Origin: Bacteroidales bacterium
GTDB taxonomy: Bacteria; Bacteroidota; Bacteroidia; Bacteroidales; VadinHA17
DNA length: 53,828 bases
Reading direction: 5' to 3'
Assembly: GCA_021371855.1 (NCBI GenBank)
Contig: JAJFVL010000060.1
Location: forward strand, 1 to 53,828
Notes under the pieces: generated by a model
Database searches by the model: none
The model's input: the letters and a program-made list of their open reading frames with translations, nothing else
Told to the model about the DNA's origin: nothing
Part shown: positions 44,779 to 53,660 of the stretch, in pieces
Numbering within the stretch: the stretch's first letter is position 1
Layout of the letters: each line of letters begins with the position of its first letter
Translations under genes and position numbers: made by a program

Positions 44779-45705
44779 ATGAAGATTTCTTTGCTTATTC
44801 CTGTATTTGATTATGATATTGTTGAGCTGGTTCATTGCATGAAGGGTGCAATTGATAAAGTTCCTGAACTATATGAGATCATTATAGGGGATGATGGTTC
44901 ATCAGCTGAGTACAAGGAACTATATAAATCACTTGAAGGGAATAATGTCAGAGTCATCTCTTCCGAAAACAATATCGGAAGGGCTGCAATCAGAAACCGG
45001 TTAGCACTCGAAGCTAAAGGTGATTATCTTTTATTCGTTGATGCTGATGCAACTCTTCCCGGTACAGCCGAAGCCTATCTGAAAAAGTGGCTCACTGTGA
45101 TCAACAGGTCAATGGTTCTTTGCGGAGGAACACTGTATCATGGAAGTCCTCCGGGAGATCCTGACAGACTCCTGAGATGGAAATACGGGAAAAGAAAAGA
45201 AGAGATAAAAGCATCTGAAAGGAACAAACATCCGCATGCCGGGTTCTCTACATTTAATGTTATTTTCGATAAATCGGTTTTCTCTAAAATACGCTTTGAT
45301 GAGGAATTAAAGCAATATGGTCATGAAGATACTCTCATGGGTTATCAGTTGAGAAAAGCCGGGATTGATGTTCTGCACATTGATAATGGGCTTTTGCATG
45401 GAGGACTTGAATCGAACAAGGATTTTCTTGATAAAACCAGGCTGGGCATTGAAAACCTGAGCCGGCTTTTTGATAGTGTAACTGATAAAAAAGTATTTTC
45501 TGAATGCGTCAGAATAATCCGGATTTATAATAAATGTAAATTTCTGCGATTGACACAAATTTTGTCAAACATATACCTGAGATACAGTGAAAAGATGGAG
45601 ATCAGGCTTGATACACCAGACATGTCTCTCTGTTTATTTAGTTTCTATAAAATCTGTATGTTCTGCTCATTTCGTGAAATTCAAAGCAAGAAAAAGGTTC
45701 TTTAA
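44779..45705 (+). CDS. family 2 glycosyltransferase
   Basis: 308 residues with a GT-A fold. Nucleotide-sugar binding: MKISLLIPVFDY and EIIIGDDGSSAEY; the metal-binding D-x-D is DADA in YLLFVDADATLPG; the acceptor/catalytic end has FNVIFDKSVF and ELKQYGHEDTLMGYQL, where the ED pair may supply the base. No membrane helix. Sugar, acceptor and pathway are not evident because no other glycan gene is adjacent. Confidence 0.9.
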   Translation: MKISLLIPVFDYDIVELVHCMKGAIDKVPELYEIIIGDDGSSAEYKELYKSLEGNNVRVISSENNIGRAAIRNRLALEAKGDYLLFVDADATLPGTAEAYLKKWLTVINRSMVLCGGTLYHGSPPGDPDRLLRWKYGKRKEEIKASERNKHPHAGFSTFNVIFDKSVFSKIRFDEELKQYGHEDTLMGYQLRKAGIDVLHIDNGLLHGGLESNKDFLDKTRLGIENLSRLFDSVTDKKVFSECVRIIRIYNKCKFLRLTQILSNIYLRYSEKMEIRLDTPDMSLCLFSFYKICMFCSFREIQSKKKVL

Positions 45706-45846
45706 ATTTTCTAAAAATTACTCCTGAAAAACAACTGCGAAGATAATATTTGTTCATAAATCAATTCTTTATTCGCGTTGTGTTAAACTAAGCAGAAATT
45801 TGTAATTATTTGTTTTTAATTCTTTTACTCACCATAATGGATTTTG

Positions 45847-45854
45847 TATATTTG
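45847..45854 (+). promoter_or_regulatory. -7 box upstream of the YihY-family gene
   Basis: TATATTTG, exact consensus match, 42 bp before the ATG at 45896. The remaining 45706-45846 shows nothing else. Confidence 0.5.
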
Positions 45855-45895
45855 ATCTGCCAATACTTTATTTGATACCAAGAAATAAAAAATTT

Positions 45896-47233
45896 ATGGC
45901 TAATCCTGTTAAATGGACCATGGATCTGATAAAACGCATTAATAATGCACTTTGGGGTGCTCCGCTTTCAGAAATTTCCAAATGGAAAAATTTTCTTTTT
46001 AAACACCTAAGGATTCTCATTATTGCTGCCAGAGGGTTTACAAAAGACAAAGTTCAGCTTCAGGCTTCTGCCCTGACATTTTATACGCTTCTATCTATTA
46101 TACCTGTTGCTGCTATTGCCTTTGCCATTGCCAAAGGTTTTAATCTTGACCAGGATCTCAGGCAGATAATAACTGACAAATTCACAACCTATGAGGATCT
46201 TCTGACTCCCTTATTAAATAAAGCCAGCAGCGCTATTGAAGCAACAAGAGGTGGTTATATGGCCGGAGTGGGGATGATTGTACTTTTATGGTCAGTAATG
46301 TCTCTGCTCGAGCATATTGAAAGTTCATTTAATGATATCTGGCAAATCAGATCATCACGGGCCTGGTACCGGAAATTTACGGACTACCTGACAATTATGA
46401 TTGTTACACCCATCTTTATTATCCTCTCAAGCAGTATTACGGTTTTTGTCGGTACTCAGCTTACTGAATTTATGTCAAGAGCCCCAATTCTCGAATTTTT
46501 TAAACCCATTATAAGCTTTTTGGTCAGATTTGCACCATATTTTCTTACATGGGTTGCTTTGACAATCTTGTATCAGGTTATGCCAAACACCAAAGTAAAT
46601 TTCCTTCCTGCCGTAATCTCAGCAATTATTGCAGGAACTATGCTTCAATTATTACAATGGTTGTATATTGACCTGCAATTCGGAATAACTAAATTAAGTG
46701 CTATATATGGCAGTTTTGCCGCAGTCCCTTTATTTATATTATGGATGCAGAGCAGCTGGCTTGTTGTTTTGTTGGGAGCCGAACTATCTTATGCCAATCA
46801 GAATATCGCACAGTATGAATATGATTCAGAATCTTTAAATATAAGCAACTACCATAAACGGGCTCTTGTACTTATAATAATGCATATAATTATCCGCAAT
46901 TTTTCTCTTGGAAAAAAAGCTGTCAGTGCGGAAGAAATTGCAAACAGCATTAAGATTCCTGTACGACTTGTGCGCGATATTCTACAGGATCTCGGCAGCG
47001 TGAATCTGGTTTCCGTCATTCACCAGAATAAACAGGATGAACGTCTATACCAACCCGCACTGGATATCGACAGATTAACTGTAAGTTTTGTGTTTTCACG
47101 CCTTGACAGGAAAGCTGAAGGGCATGTTATAATTCCGAAAGACAAAGATTACGACAGGGTAATTTCAATTCTTGAGAAATTTGATAGGCTCACATCTAAA
47201 TCTGATTACAATATTTTAATCAAAGATCTTTAG
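45896..47233 (+). CDS. YihY/BrkB-family membrane protein with C-terminal winged helix
   Basis: 445 residues from the ATG at 45896 (a TTG 24 bp upstream is unlikely). The core (about 30-310) has the family signature LQASALTFYTLLSIIPVAAIAFAI and six membrane helices, with LFILWMQSSWLVVLLGAEL near the last. The C-terminal about 110 residues look like a cytoplasmic winged-helix (AVSAEEIANSIKIPVRLVRDILQDLG). YihY was once misnamed RNase BN; its role is unknown. The HTH-bearing form is common in Bacteroidetes and other groups. Confidence 0.9.
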   Translation: MANPVKWTMDLIKRINNALWGAPLSEISKWKNFLFKHLRILIIAARGFTKDKVQLQASALTFYTLLSIIPVAAIAFAIAKGFNLDQDLRQIITDKFTTYEDLLTPLLNKASSAIEATRGGYMAGVGMIVLLWSVMSLLEHIESSFNDIWQIRSSRAWYRKFTDYLTIMIVTPIFIILSSSITVFVGTQLTEFMSRAPILEFFKPIISFLVRFAPYFLTWVALTILYQVMPNTKVNFLPAVISAIIAGTMLQLLQWLYIDLQFGITKLSAIYGSFAAVPLFILWMQSSWLVVLLGAELSYANQNIAQYEYDSESLNISNYHKRALVLIIMHIIIRNFSLGKKAVSAEEIANSIKIPVRLVRDILQDLGSVNLVSVIHQNKQDERLYQPALDIDRLTVSFVFSRLDRKAEGHVIIPKDKDYDRVISILEKFDRLTSKSDYNILIKDL

Positions 47234-47266
47234 ATACACTGGCATACACTCTTTGTGTTTGATTTT

Positions 47267-47950
47267 TTACACTTTATAGTTTTCAACAAAGTCAATGAAA
47301 TCGATAAATGAATTCCATTCATAAAAAAAGTAGTGAGGTAGTTGAATGCTGATATGCTTTGTGTTTTTTTCTTTTTCCCAATACTTATTGAGATTTTTTG
47401 GGGGAAAAATCCGGTCAATCTGGCTTGTTACAGCATAATCCCATTTGAAACCCGGCTCTTTTTGTTCCATAAATCGGTTATATAACCACCTGAGTTCATC
47501 CTGGAGTGATTTAAGAGTTCTGCGGGGCATCCGTTCAATATTTGTCTGGTAAGTCTTTTTGTCCCCAAACATTTTTAAATAGAAATTATTTATATTTTCC
47601 TCAGTAATATTATTTAACAGATCCTCTAATATATTCAGAGGAATACCATACTTATCATCAGCAGGTATAGGTGTACCATTTACCGCAATTGTAACATCAG
47701 GTTTAATACCCGTTTTATTCAATAGATATTCAGCTGCCCACACTCCAAGTGACCAGCCTATAAGAACGATCTTTTTATAGGTTTTCATTTCAGGAAGCAC
47801 CAATGCTTCATCAGCAGAATAATTAGAAAAAAGTATGAAATCAAATTCGTCATTACAGAATGGGATGAAGACATTCTCATCTGTAGCCCAGTCTCCATAC
47901 AAAACAACAAGTTCATTATTTTTCTCTCTTCTTCTGATATAGGTTTTCAT
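47267..47950 (-). CDS. bioG: BioG-type pimeloyl-ACP methyl ester esterase (DUF452)
   Basis: 227 residues, alpha/beta hydrolase of the DUF452 family. Nucleophile Ser in IGWSLGVWAAEYLL; the usual early motif LVVLYGDWATDENVF (oxyanion region) and a late His in LPHYFF complete the site. BioG frees pimeloyl-ACP from its methyl ester in biotin synthesis, replacing BioH. In many Bacteroidetes it is joined to BioC or sits in a bio operon; here it stands alone. The gene ends 33 bp from the YihY gene, convergent. Confidence 0.83.
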   Translation of the reverse strand: MKTYIRRREKNNELVVLYGDWATDENVFIPFCNDEFDFILFSNYSADEALVLPEMKTYKKIVLIGWSLGVWAAEYLLNKTGIKPDVTIAVNGTPIPADDKYGIPLNILEDLLNNITEENINNFYLKMFGDKKTYQTNIERMPRRTLKSLQDELRWLYNRFMEQKEPGFKWDYAVTSQIDRIFPPKNLNKYWEKEKNTKHISIQLPHYFFYEWNSFIDFIDFVENYKV

Positions 47951-48073
47951 TGCACGCTATACAGCTCAATAAATTATAGTTGAATCCACGGTTAGAATTT
48001 CAAAGATAATCTAATTTGATAAATTCAGTAAACACTTCTATGATTAAAAGAGAATGAGCAAATAACAGAAAAA

Positions 48074-48267
48074 ATTAAGAGGAGAAAGGTCGGTTGCAAA
48101 AATCTGGTGCGGGTTTTATTTATGAGATAATTCCCGTGTCTACTGTCTGATAAAAGGATGGAACTGTTGTTAGCTGGCGCTATACTTTAAGTTCCTAATG
48201 TGAAAGTCAATGTCTGCAATACAATCCTGTTGATTTTCACCCCCAACCTTTGCTCACTCCTCTTAAT
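48074..48267. repeat. inverted-repeat-bounded noncoding element
   Basis: ATTAAGAGGAG (48074-48084), followed by AAAGGTCGGTTG, is matched in reverse complement by CCAACCTTTGCTCACTCCTC and TTAAT (48243-48267), with a five-base insertion on the right arm. About 160 bp of noncoding sequence lie between. It is richer in G and C than its flanks and could be a MITE-like remnant or a structured RNA. The rest of 47951-48413 is AT-rich with no supported feature. Confidence 0.4.
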
Positions 48268-48413
48268 ATTATTAGCTTGAGCTTGGTAACAAATATATTC
48301 AAAATATAAATATAATCAAAATATTTCAACGGAATTTTTACAGCATGAGTGTTAATAATATTTAAAATTTTATCTAAATTTATAGAATACAAAAAGAAAC
48401 ATTTTCAGAAAAT

Positions 48414-49262
48414 ATGATTGCTGAACTCGAAAAAATATTATACGATGACGGAGGCGGATTCAGGGCTTCATATATTAAAGAGTCTGGCAGCTTATGGCAC
48501 TTTCATCCTGAATATGAGCTTATTATTAATATTAAATGCAATGGCACCAGAATTGTTGGTGATAGTGTTGAGCTATTCGATCAGTACGATATGGTACTAA
48601 TTGCGGGAAACATTCCGCATTGCTGGAATTATTACAGAAACGACAATGCTCTCCCAGATAAACACGGAATTGTGGTTAATTTCAAACTGTCATCTCTTGG
48701 TGAAACACTTTTATCACAGCACGAATTACACTCTCTTAAAGAATTGCTCAATGACGCTGAAAGATGTATCGCATTTTCAATTGAAGACGCTAAAGAGGCG
48801 GAAAAGTATTTCATCCGGATGGTTAATAATAAAGGTATTGACAAACTGATTGATTTTTTCAATATCATTAAAATTCTGTGTTCTTCAGAGAAAAAAGGGT
48901 TTCTCTGCTCAGAGAATTACAAACTTGCTTATGATGAGCGTGGAAATAAGAAAATGAACGATGTTTATACCTATATACGGGAAAATTATTTCAAACCAAT
49001 CTCGCTTCAAAAAATTTCAAAAGTTGCAAAGATGAATCCTATGGCATTCAGCAGATTTTTTAAGAAAAGCTGCGGTGCTTGTTTTGTAGAATATTTAAAC
49101 AGAGTAAGAACAAACAAAGCATGCTACCTTTTGCGTGAAACAGAATACCATGTACATGACATTGCTATGGAATGCGGTTTTGCCAGCATCTCAAATTTCA
49201 ATAAACAGTTCAGAAAAGCCGAAGGAATAGCACCAAGAGAATACAGAGCAAGGTTAAAGTAA
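48414..49262 (+). CDS. AraC-family transcriptional regulator
   Basis: 282 residues. An N-terminal cupin domain (SLWHFHPEYELIINIKC, IAGNIPHCW) binds an unknown ligand; the C-terminal two-HTH AraC domain (about 185-282) reads ISLQKISKVAKMNPMAFSRFFKK and DIAMECGFASISNFNKQFRK, both complete. It lies 54 bp upstream of two tandem aconitase-family genes on the same strand and is the natural candidate to regulate them. Confidence 0.93.
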   Translation: MIAELEKILYDDGGGFRASYIKESGSLWHFHPEYELIINIKCNGTRIVGDSVELFDQYDMVLIAGNIPHCWNYYRNDNALPDKHGIVVNFKLSSLGETLLSQHELHSLKELLNDAERCIAFSIEDAKEAEKYFIRMVNNKGIDKLIDFFNIIKILCSSEKKGFLCSENYKLAYDERGNKKMNDVYTYIRENYFKPISLQKISKVAKMNPMAFSRFFKKSCGACFVEYLNRVRTNKACYLLRETEYHVHDIAMECGFASISNFNKQFRKAEGIAPREYRARLK

Positions 49263-49316
49263 CGAATTGGCGAATTGATTGTTTAAAGATCTGGTCAGAT
49301 TTCTAATTTTTAAAAT

Positions 49317-51134
49317 ATGGGAATGACATTGCTTGAAAAAATACTTGCAGCTCATTCAGAATATAATGAAGTCCACCCGGATGAAATTGCAGATATTAAA
49401 ATCGATACCAGAGTTGCACGCGACTTCGGCGGCGCTAATGTTGTAAAGAACCTTAAAGATTATGGACTGGAAATAGATGACACCAATAAAACTTTTTTTA
49501 CTTTCGACTGTAATCCTACAGGTTCTGATCAAAAATATGCTGTCAATCAACATATCTGTCGTCTTTTTGCGCGGGAGAAAGGGATAACGGTATACGACAT
49601 TGATTCAGGAATAGGGACTCATATCCTGATAGAAAAAGGCCATGTTTTTCCCGGAGCTACAGCCGTTTCAACTGATTCACACGCAAATGTTCTTGGTGCT
49701 GTGGGTGCTTTTGGACAAGGGATGGGAGATTTGGATATAGCGGCAGCATGGAACAGAGGAAAAGTCTGGTTTAAAATCCCTCCTTCAGTTAAGATAAACT
49801 TTGAAGGGACAATTCCCGGAAATATCAGCTCAAAAGATATTGTACTTAATCTTCTCAAAATTTTTGGAGCCAACACCCTACTTGGCTATTCAGTTGAGAT
49901 ATATGGCCAGTCGGTCGACAACCTTGACCTGGACGACAGAATAACCATTTCGTCGATGGCTACCGAAATGGGTGCAATAATCATTCTCTTTCAGCCTTCC
50001 CAGATCATAATTGACTATTGCTCTGAACGTTCAAAAACAAAATTTACGTCTCCTTCAGCTGATAAGGATGCACATTATGACAGAGTATTTTATGTTGATG
50101 TAACAAAATTCAAACCAATGGTATCGCTCCCTGGAGAGCCATACCATACTGTAGATGTTTCAGAAGTTCATGGCATAAAAATCGATTCAGCTTTTATCGG
50201 AAGTTGCACAAATGGAAGAATGAATGACCTGAAAAAGGTCGCTGCAATATTGAAAAACAAAAAAGTAGCCCCGGGAGTAGTACTGAAGATTGTACCGGCA
50301 ACTGATGATATCTGGAAACAATGTCTGAATGAGGGACTTATAAATACCTTTAAAAACGCAGGAGCTCTTGTGTCAAATGCAGGATGTGCAGGTTGCGCCG
50401 CAGGACAGGTTGGACAAAATGGCCCGGGAGAAATTACTATAAGTACAGGTAACAGGAATTTTGCCGGGAAACAAGGTAAAGGGAGTGTATATCTTGCATC
50501 ACCTGAAATAGTTGCCGCATCAGCAATAGCCGGCTACATCACAACACCCGATAATATTCCTGAAAAGCCTCTCTTATTCACTAAACCTGAAAAAATATCA
50601 GAACCAGCGAAAAAGATTAAACACATTAGCACTCCTCAGAATTGTAAATCTGTTATTGAAGGAAGAATATGGCTCATTCAGAGGGACAACATTGATACCG
50701 ATATGATATTTCATAACAGGTATCTTACAATCACTGAAGGCAATGAAATGGGACAGTATACCTTTGATAATCTGAAAGGGTACGAAGATTTCTCAAAAAA
50801 AGCGATGCCTGGTGATATTGTAATCACCGCAAAGAACTTTGGCTGCGGAAGCTCCCGGCAGCAGGCAGTTGACTGCTTTTCTGCCCTGGGAATCCAGGCA
50901 ATCATAGCAGAATCATTTGGCTCTATTTACGAACGAAATGCCATCAATGCGGCATTTCCTGTTATTACTTGTAAATCGATATCTGAATATGATATAAAAG
51001 ACGGGGATATAATAAAGGTAAATTTAAAGACCGGAGAGATATGGAACTCCCGTACTGATAAAATCTGTGTTGCTGATCCGTTTTCAGATATTCAGTTTGA
51101 AATCTACAAACGAGGAGGTTTATTGGGTGCGTGA
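49317..51134 (+). CDS. fused aconitase / 3-isopropylmalate-dehydratase-family enzyme (copy 1)
   Basis: 605 residues in which a LeuC-like large domain (1-415) is joined to a LeuD-like swivel domain (about 445-605). The three [4Fe-4S] Cys are in GSCTNGR and NAGCAGCA. The substrate serine region is present (GCGSSRQQAVDC), but the usual REH triad after GSS reads RQQ. The LeuD substrate loop is NIDTDMIFHNRYL, as in isopropylmalate-type enzymes. Start 49317, or 49323. The enzyme should move a hydroxyl group between neighbouring carbons of a 2-hydroxy acid; the exact acid is unknown. Confidence 0.88.
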   Translation: MGMTLLEKILAAHSEYNEVHPDEIADIKIDTRVARDFGGANVVKNLKDYGLEIDDTNKTFFTFDCNPTGSDQKYAVNQHICRLFAREKGITVYDIDSGIGTHILIEKGHVFPGATAVSTDSHANVLGAVGAFGQGMGDLDIAAAWNRGKVWFKIPPSVKINFEGTIPGNISSKDIVLNLLKIFGANTLLGYSVEIYGQSVDNLDLDDRITISSMATEMGAIIILFQPSQIIIDYCSERSKTKFTSPSADKDAHYDRVFYVDVTKFKPMVSLPGEPYHTVDVSEVHGIKIDSAFIGSCTNGRMNDLKKVAAILKNKKVAPGVVLKIVPATDDIWKQCLNEGLINTFKNAGALVSNAGCAGCAAGQVGQNGPGEITISTGNRNFAGKQGKGSVYLASPEIVAASAIAGYITTPDNIPEKPLLFTKPEKISEPAKKIKHISTPQNCKSVIEGRIWLIQRDNIDTDMIFHNRYLTITEGNEMGQYTFDNLKGYEDFSKKAMPGDIVITAKNFGCGSSRQQAVDCFSALGIQAIIAESFGSIYERNAINAAFPVITCKSISEYDIKDGDIIKVNLKTGEIWNSRTDKICVADPFSDIQFEIYKRGGLLGA

Positions 51135-51203
51135 TCTGACAATTTCTGATCATAGTGTGTTTTTTCCACATATTCAAACAGAACTGTAATAACTTTAAAC
51201 AGA

Positions 51204-52988
51204 ATGGTGATTATGAGTCCAAAAACATTTGCTGAAAAGATCTTTAATGCCTCTGCGGGCGAAATAGTTTTTGCGCGACCTGATATTATTCTTACTCATG
51301 ATAACACTTCAAGTATTTATAAGACATTCCAGAAAATGGGTGGACAGGATGTGGCATATCCTGAACAGATGCTTGTGGTACTTGACCATAATGCCCCTCC
51401 GGCTGATGCAAAACTGGCAACTCAATACCAGGAGATCAGGGATATCGTTGCCAGACAAAACATTAAAAATTTTTATGATGCCGGAAAAGGCATATGTCAC
51501 CAGATCATGTCGTATCACGCACGACCCGGAATGCTCATCGTCGGAAGTGACAGCCATACATCAACTGCAGGCGCTTTCAACTCTTTTGCTGCAGGTATCG
51601 ATCGTACCGAATCTGCAGCCATCTGGAAAAGGGGAGAAACCTGGTTCAGAGTACCCGAGTCAATTAAAGTAAACCTGTCGGGAAGATTAAAGGAGAATGT
51701 TTCTGCCAAAGACCTTGCATTATGGATCATCGGTATGGTGGGATCAGACGGGGCAAACTACATGTCGGTCGAATATCATGGTGACGGAGTAAAAACGCTG
51801 GATATTTCTGACCGCATGACGATTGCAAATCTTGCTTCTGAGATGGGAGCGAAGAACGCTGTGTTTCCTCCCGATGAAGTTCTGTCAGGGTTTTATAATG
51901 AAAAGATACAGGGAATATGGGCTGATGCCGGCGCCAAATATTTCCTCGAAATTAACATTGATCTGAATGATATATTCCCTGTTGTTGCCGCACCTCATAA
52001 TGTTGATAATGTTAAATCAGTTGCAGAAATTGCAGGCACCGTAGTACACGAAGGGCTTATTGGCACATGTACGAATGGGCGGATTGAAGATCTGAGAAGA
52101 GCAGCACAAATATTGAAGGGAAAAAAAATTAAAGAGGGTTTCCAGCTCAATATTATCCCTGCTTCCAGAAACATATTCCTTCAGGCAATAGAAGAGGGGA
52201 TTATTTCTATATTCATTAAGGCAGGGGCAAACGTTCTTACTCCATCATGCGGTCCATGTCTTGGAACAGGACAGGGGATACCCGCTAACGGACATACCGT
52301 GATATCCACTGCGAACCGTAATTTTTACGGAAGGATGGGGAATAAGGAGGCTGAAATTTACCTGGCATCTCCTGAAACCGTTGCAATCTCTTCATTAACA
52401 GGAGTAATTTCTGATCCAAGAATGATTGCCGGGTATGAGAAGTTCCCTTTCAGGACACCTCAAAGCAGAACATTTAAAATTAAGCCCGGAGAAAACAGGA
52501 AAACAGGTACGGTCTGGAACTATTCAGATGTTGATAATCTTAATACCGATCAGATGTTTGCCGGGAAACATACTTATAATATTCTGAGCACTGATCCTTC
52601 AGCTATTTTGCCTCTTCTGTTTGAAGATTTTGATCCTGGTTTCAGTAAAAATGTAAAAAAAGGTGATATAATAATAGCCGGGGAAAATTTTGGCTGCGGC
52701 AGTTCAAGGGAACATCCTTCCGTCGGACTTGCATTTGCAGGCATAAAAGCAATTATTGTTAAATCGGTAAACAGGATATTCTACCGTTCTTCTATTAATC
52801 AGGGACTATTGCTCATAGTTCATAAAGAAGCTGTAGAATCATATAAACCAGGCGATCTGGTAAATATCAGCTTCGAAAAAGGAGAAATTTTAATAGGAGA
52901 GAAGTCTTTTTCATTTAAACCCCTTCCGGAGAAACTTGCGCAGATCATTGTGAAGAAAGGACTTGTAAATTATATGAAATCATTATAA
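51204..52988 (+). CDS. fused aconitase / 3-isopropylmalate-dehydratase-family enzyme (copy 2)
   Basis: 594 residues, same LeuC-LeuD fusion as copy 1 but clearly diverged. Cluster Cys in GTCTNGR and PSCGPCLG; substrate serine in GCGSSREHPSVG, here with the normal REH. The swivel-domain loop reads NLNTDQMFAGKHTYNI instead of the NRYL of copy 1, so the two enzymes should prefer different substrates. The start 51204 (or the fourth codon, ATG at 51213) is 69 bp after copy 1; they probably share a transcript under the AraC gene. No leuA, leuB or citramalate synthase is in the window. Confidence 0.88.
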   Translation: MVIMSPKTFAEKIFNASAGEIVFARPDIILTHDNTSSIYKTFQKMGGQDVAYPEQMLVVLDHNAPPADAKLATQYQEIRDIVARQNIKNFYDAGKGICHQIMSYHARPGMLIVGSDSHTSTAGAFNSFAAGIDRTESAAIWKRGETWFRVPESIKVNLSGRLKENVSAKDLALWIIGMVGSDGANYMSVEYHGDGVKTLDISDRMTIANLASEMGAKNAVFPPDEVLSGFYNEKIQGIWADAGAKYFLEINIDLNDIFPVVAAPHNVDNVKSVAEIAGTVVHEGLIGTCTNGRIEDLRRAAQILKGKKIKEGFQLNIIPASRNIFLQAIEEGIISIFIKAGANVLTPSCGPCLGTGQGIPANGHTVISTANRNFYGRMGNKEAEIYLASPETVAISSLTGVISDPRMIAGYEKFPFRTPQSRTFKIKPGENRKTGTVWNYSDVDNLNTDQMFAGKHTYNILSTDPSAILPLLFEDFDPGFSKNVKKGDIIIAGENFGCGSSREHPSVGLAFAGIKAIIVKSVNRIFYRSSINQGLLLIVHKEAVESYKPGDLVNISFEKGEILIGEKSFSFKPLPEKLAQIIVKKGLVNYMKSL

Positions 52989-53023
52989 AAATAGACTCAT
53001 TTTATTGCCATTTTAAAAATGAA

Positions 53024-53053
53024 GTTGTAAGAATTGAAAAAAAATGTATTTTT
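53024..53053 (+). promoter_or_regulatory. promoter of the tRNA-like array and tRNA-Arg
   Basis: GTTG (53024-53027) and TATTTTTG (53046-53053) match the -33 and -7 boxes with an 18-bp spacer. Transcription would begin about 53060, just before the first repeat unit, so the whole array and the functional tRNA would be in one precursor. Confidence 0.55.
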
Positions 53054-53065
53054 GCAGCCTGTAAA

Positions 53066-53434
53066 TGGTTCCGTAGATTAGCTGGATAGAGCAATACCAA
53101 TAAATCGGGATAGGTCGTGTGTTCTTTTAAAAAATGATTAGGTGCGTAACTCAAATGGATAGAGCAATCCCGATAAATCGGGATGGGTCGCGAGTTCTTC
53201 TAAGAAAATGTTTAGTTCCGCAACTCAGATGGATAGAGCAATCCCGATAAATCGGGATGGGTCGCGAGTTCTTTTAAGAAAATGTTTAGTTGCGTAACTC
53301 AGATGGATAGAGCAATCCCGATAAATTGGGATGGGTCACGCGTTCTTTTAAAAAATATTTTGGTTCCGTAGCTCAGCTGGATAGAGCAATCCCGATGAAT
53401 CGGGATGGGTCGTGCGTTCTTTTAAAAAATATTT
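53066..53434 (+). repeat. five tandem tRNA-Arg-derived units with a palindrome in place of the anticodon arm
   Basis: Units start at 53066, 53140, 53214, 53288 and 53361, a period of 73-74 bp; the next period is the real tRNA at 53435. Each keeps the acceptor 5' strand (GGTTCCG or a variant), the D-arm (AGCTCAGCTGGATAGAGCA or variant) and the variable region plus T-arm 5' strand (GGGTCGCGCGTTC type). The 17-base anticodon stem-loop is replaced by an 18-base palindrome, ATCCCGATAAATCGGGAT (GA loop in unit 5; decayed in unit 1), and everything after GTTC, that is the T-arm 3' strand and acceptor 3' strand, is replaced by an AT-rich stretch. None can form an acceptor stem or carry an anticodon. 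Confidence 0.92.
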
Positions 53435-53511
53435 TGGTTCCGTAGCTCAGCTGGATAGAGCAACAGCCTTCTAAGCTGTGGGTCGCGCGTTCGAATCGCG
53501 CCGGAATCACC
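53435..53511 (+). tRNA. tRNA-Arg (TCT)
   Basis: Full cloverleaf: acceptor GGTTCCG/CGGAATC with one G-U, D-arm, anticodon stem ACAGC/GCTGT around loop CTTCTAA (anticodon TCT, reading AGA and AGG), T-arm CGCGC GTTCGAATC GCGCC-type, discriminator A and encoded CCA (53509-53511). It is the last period of the tandem array and probably its parent. Confidence 0.96.
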
Positions 53512-53540
53512 AAATGGCGCCAATGGGCGCCATTGTTGTA
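53512..53540 (+). terminator. terminator after tRNA-Arg
   Basis: AATGGCGCC and GGCGCCATT form a perfect 9-bp stem around AATG, then a T-rich GTTGTATT follows. It begins directly after CCA. Confidence 0.75.
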
Positions 53541-53660
53541 TTATACAGGTGAAACACAGGTGAATCATTTAACATGCCTTATCCGGCATTTTTAGGCAAT
53601 CCGGGATTGTGGAACCTGTCAGATCCGATACCACCCCGGAACTGAACCCTTCGCGGCAAG

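Noticed and set aside
51271..51672. 133-codon frame inside the second aconitase gene
   Set aside because: Out-of-frame reading of a gene with full family motifs.
53066..53434. CRISPR array
   Set aside because: The periodic units are near-identical along their whole length, are derived from a tRNA, and have no variable spacers; no cas gene is present.
53541..53645. 23-codon frame starting MPYPAFLGN
   Set aside because: Too short and Pro-rich; more likely eroded hsdM 5' sequence or chance than a peptide gene.
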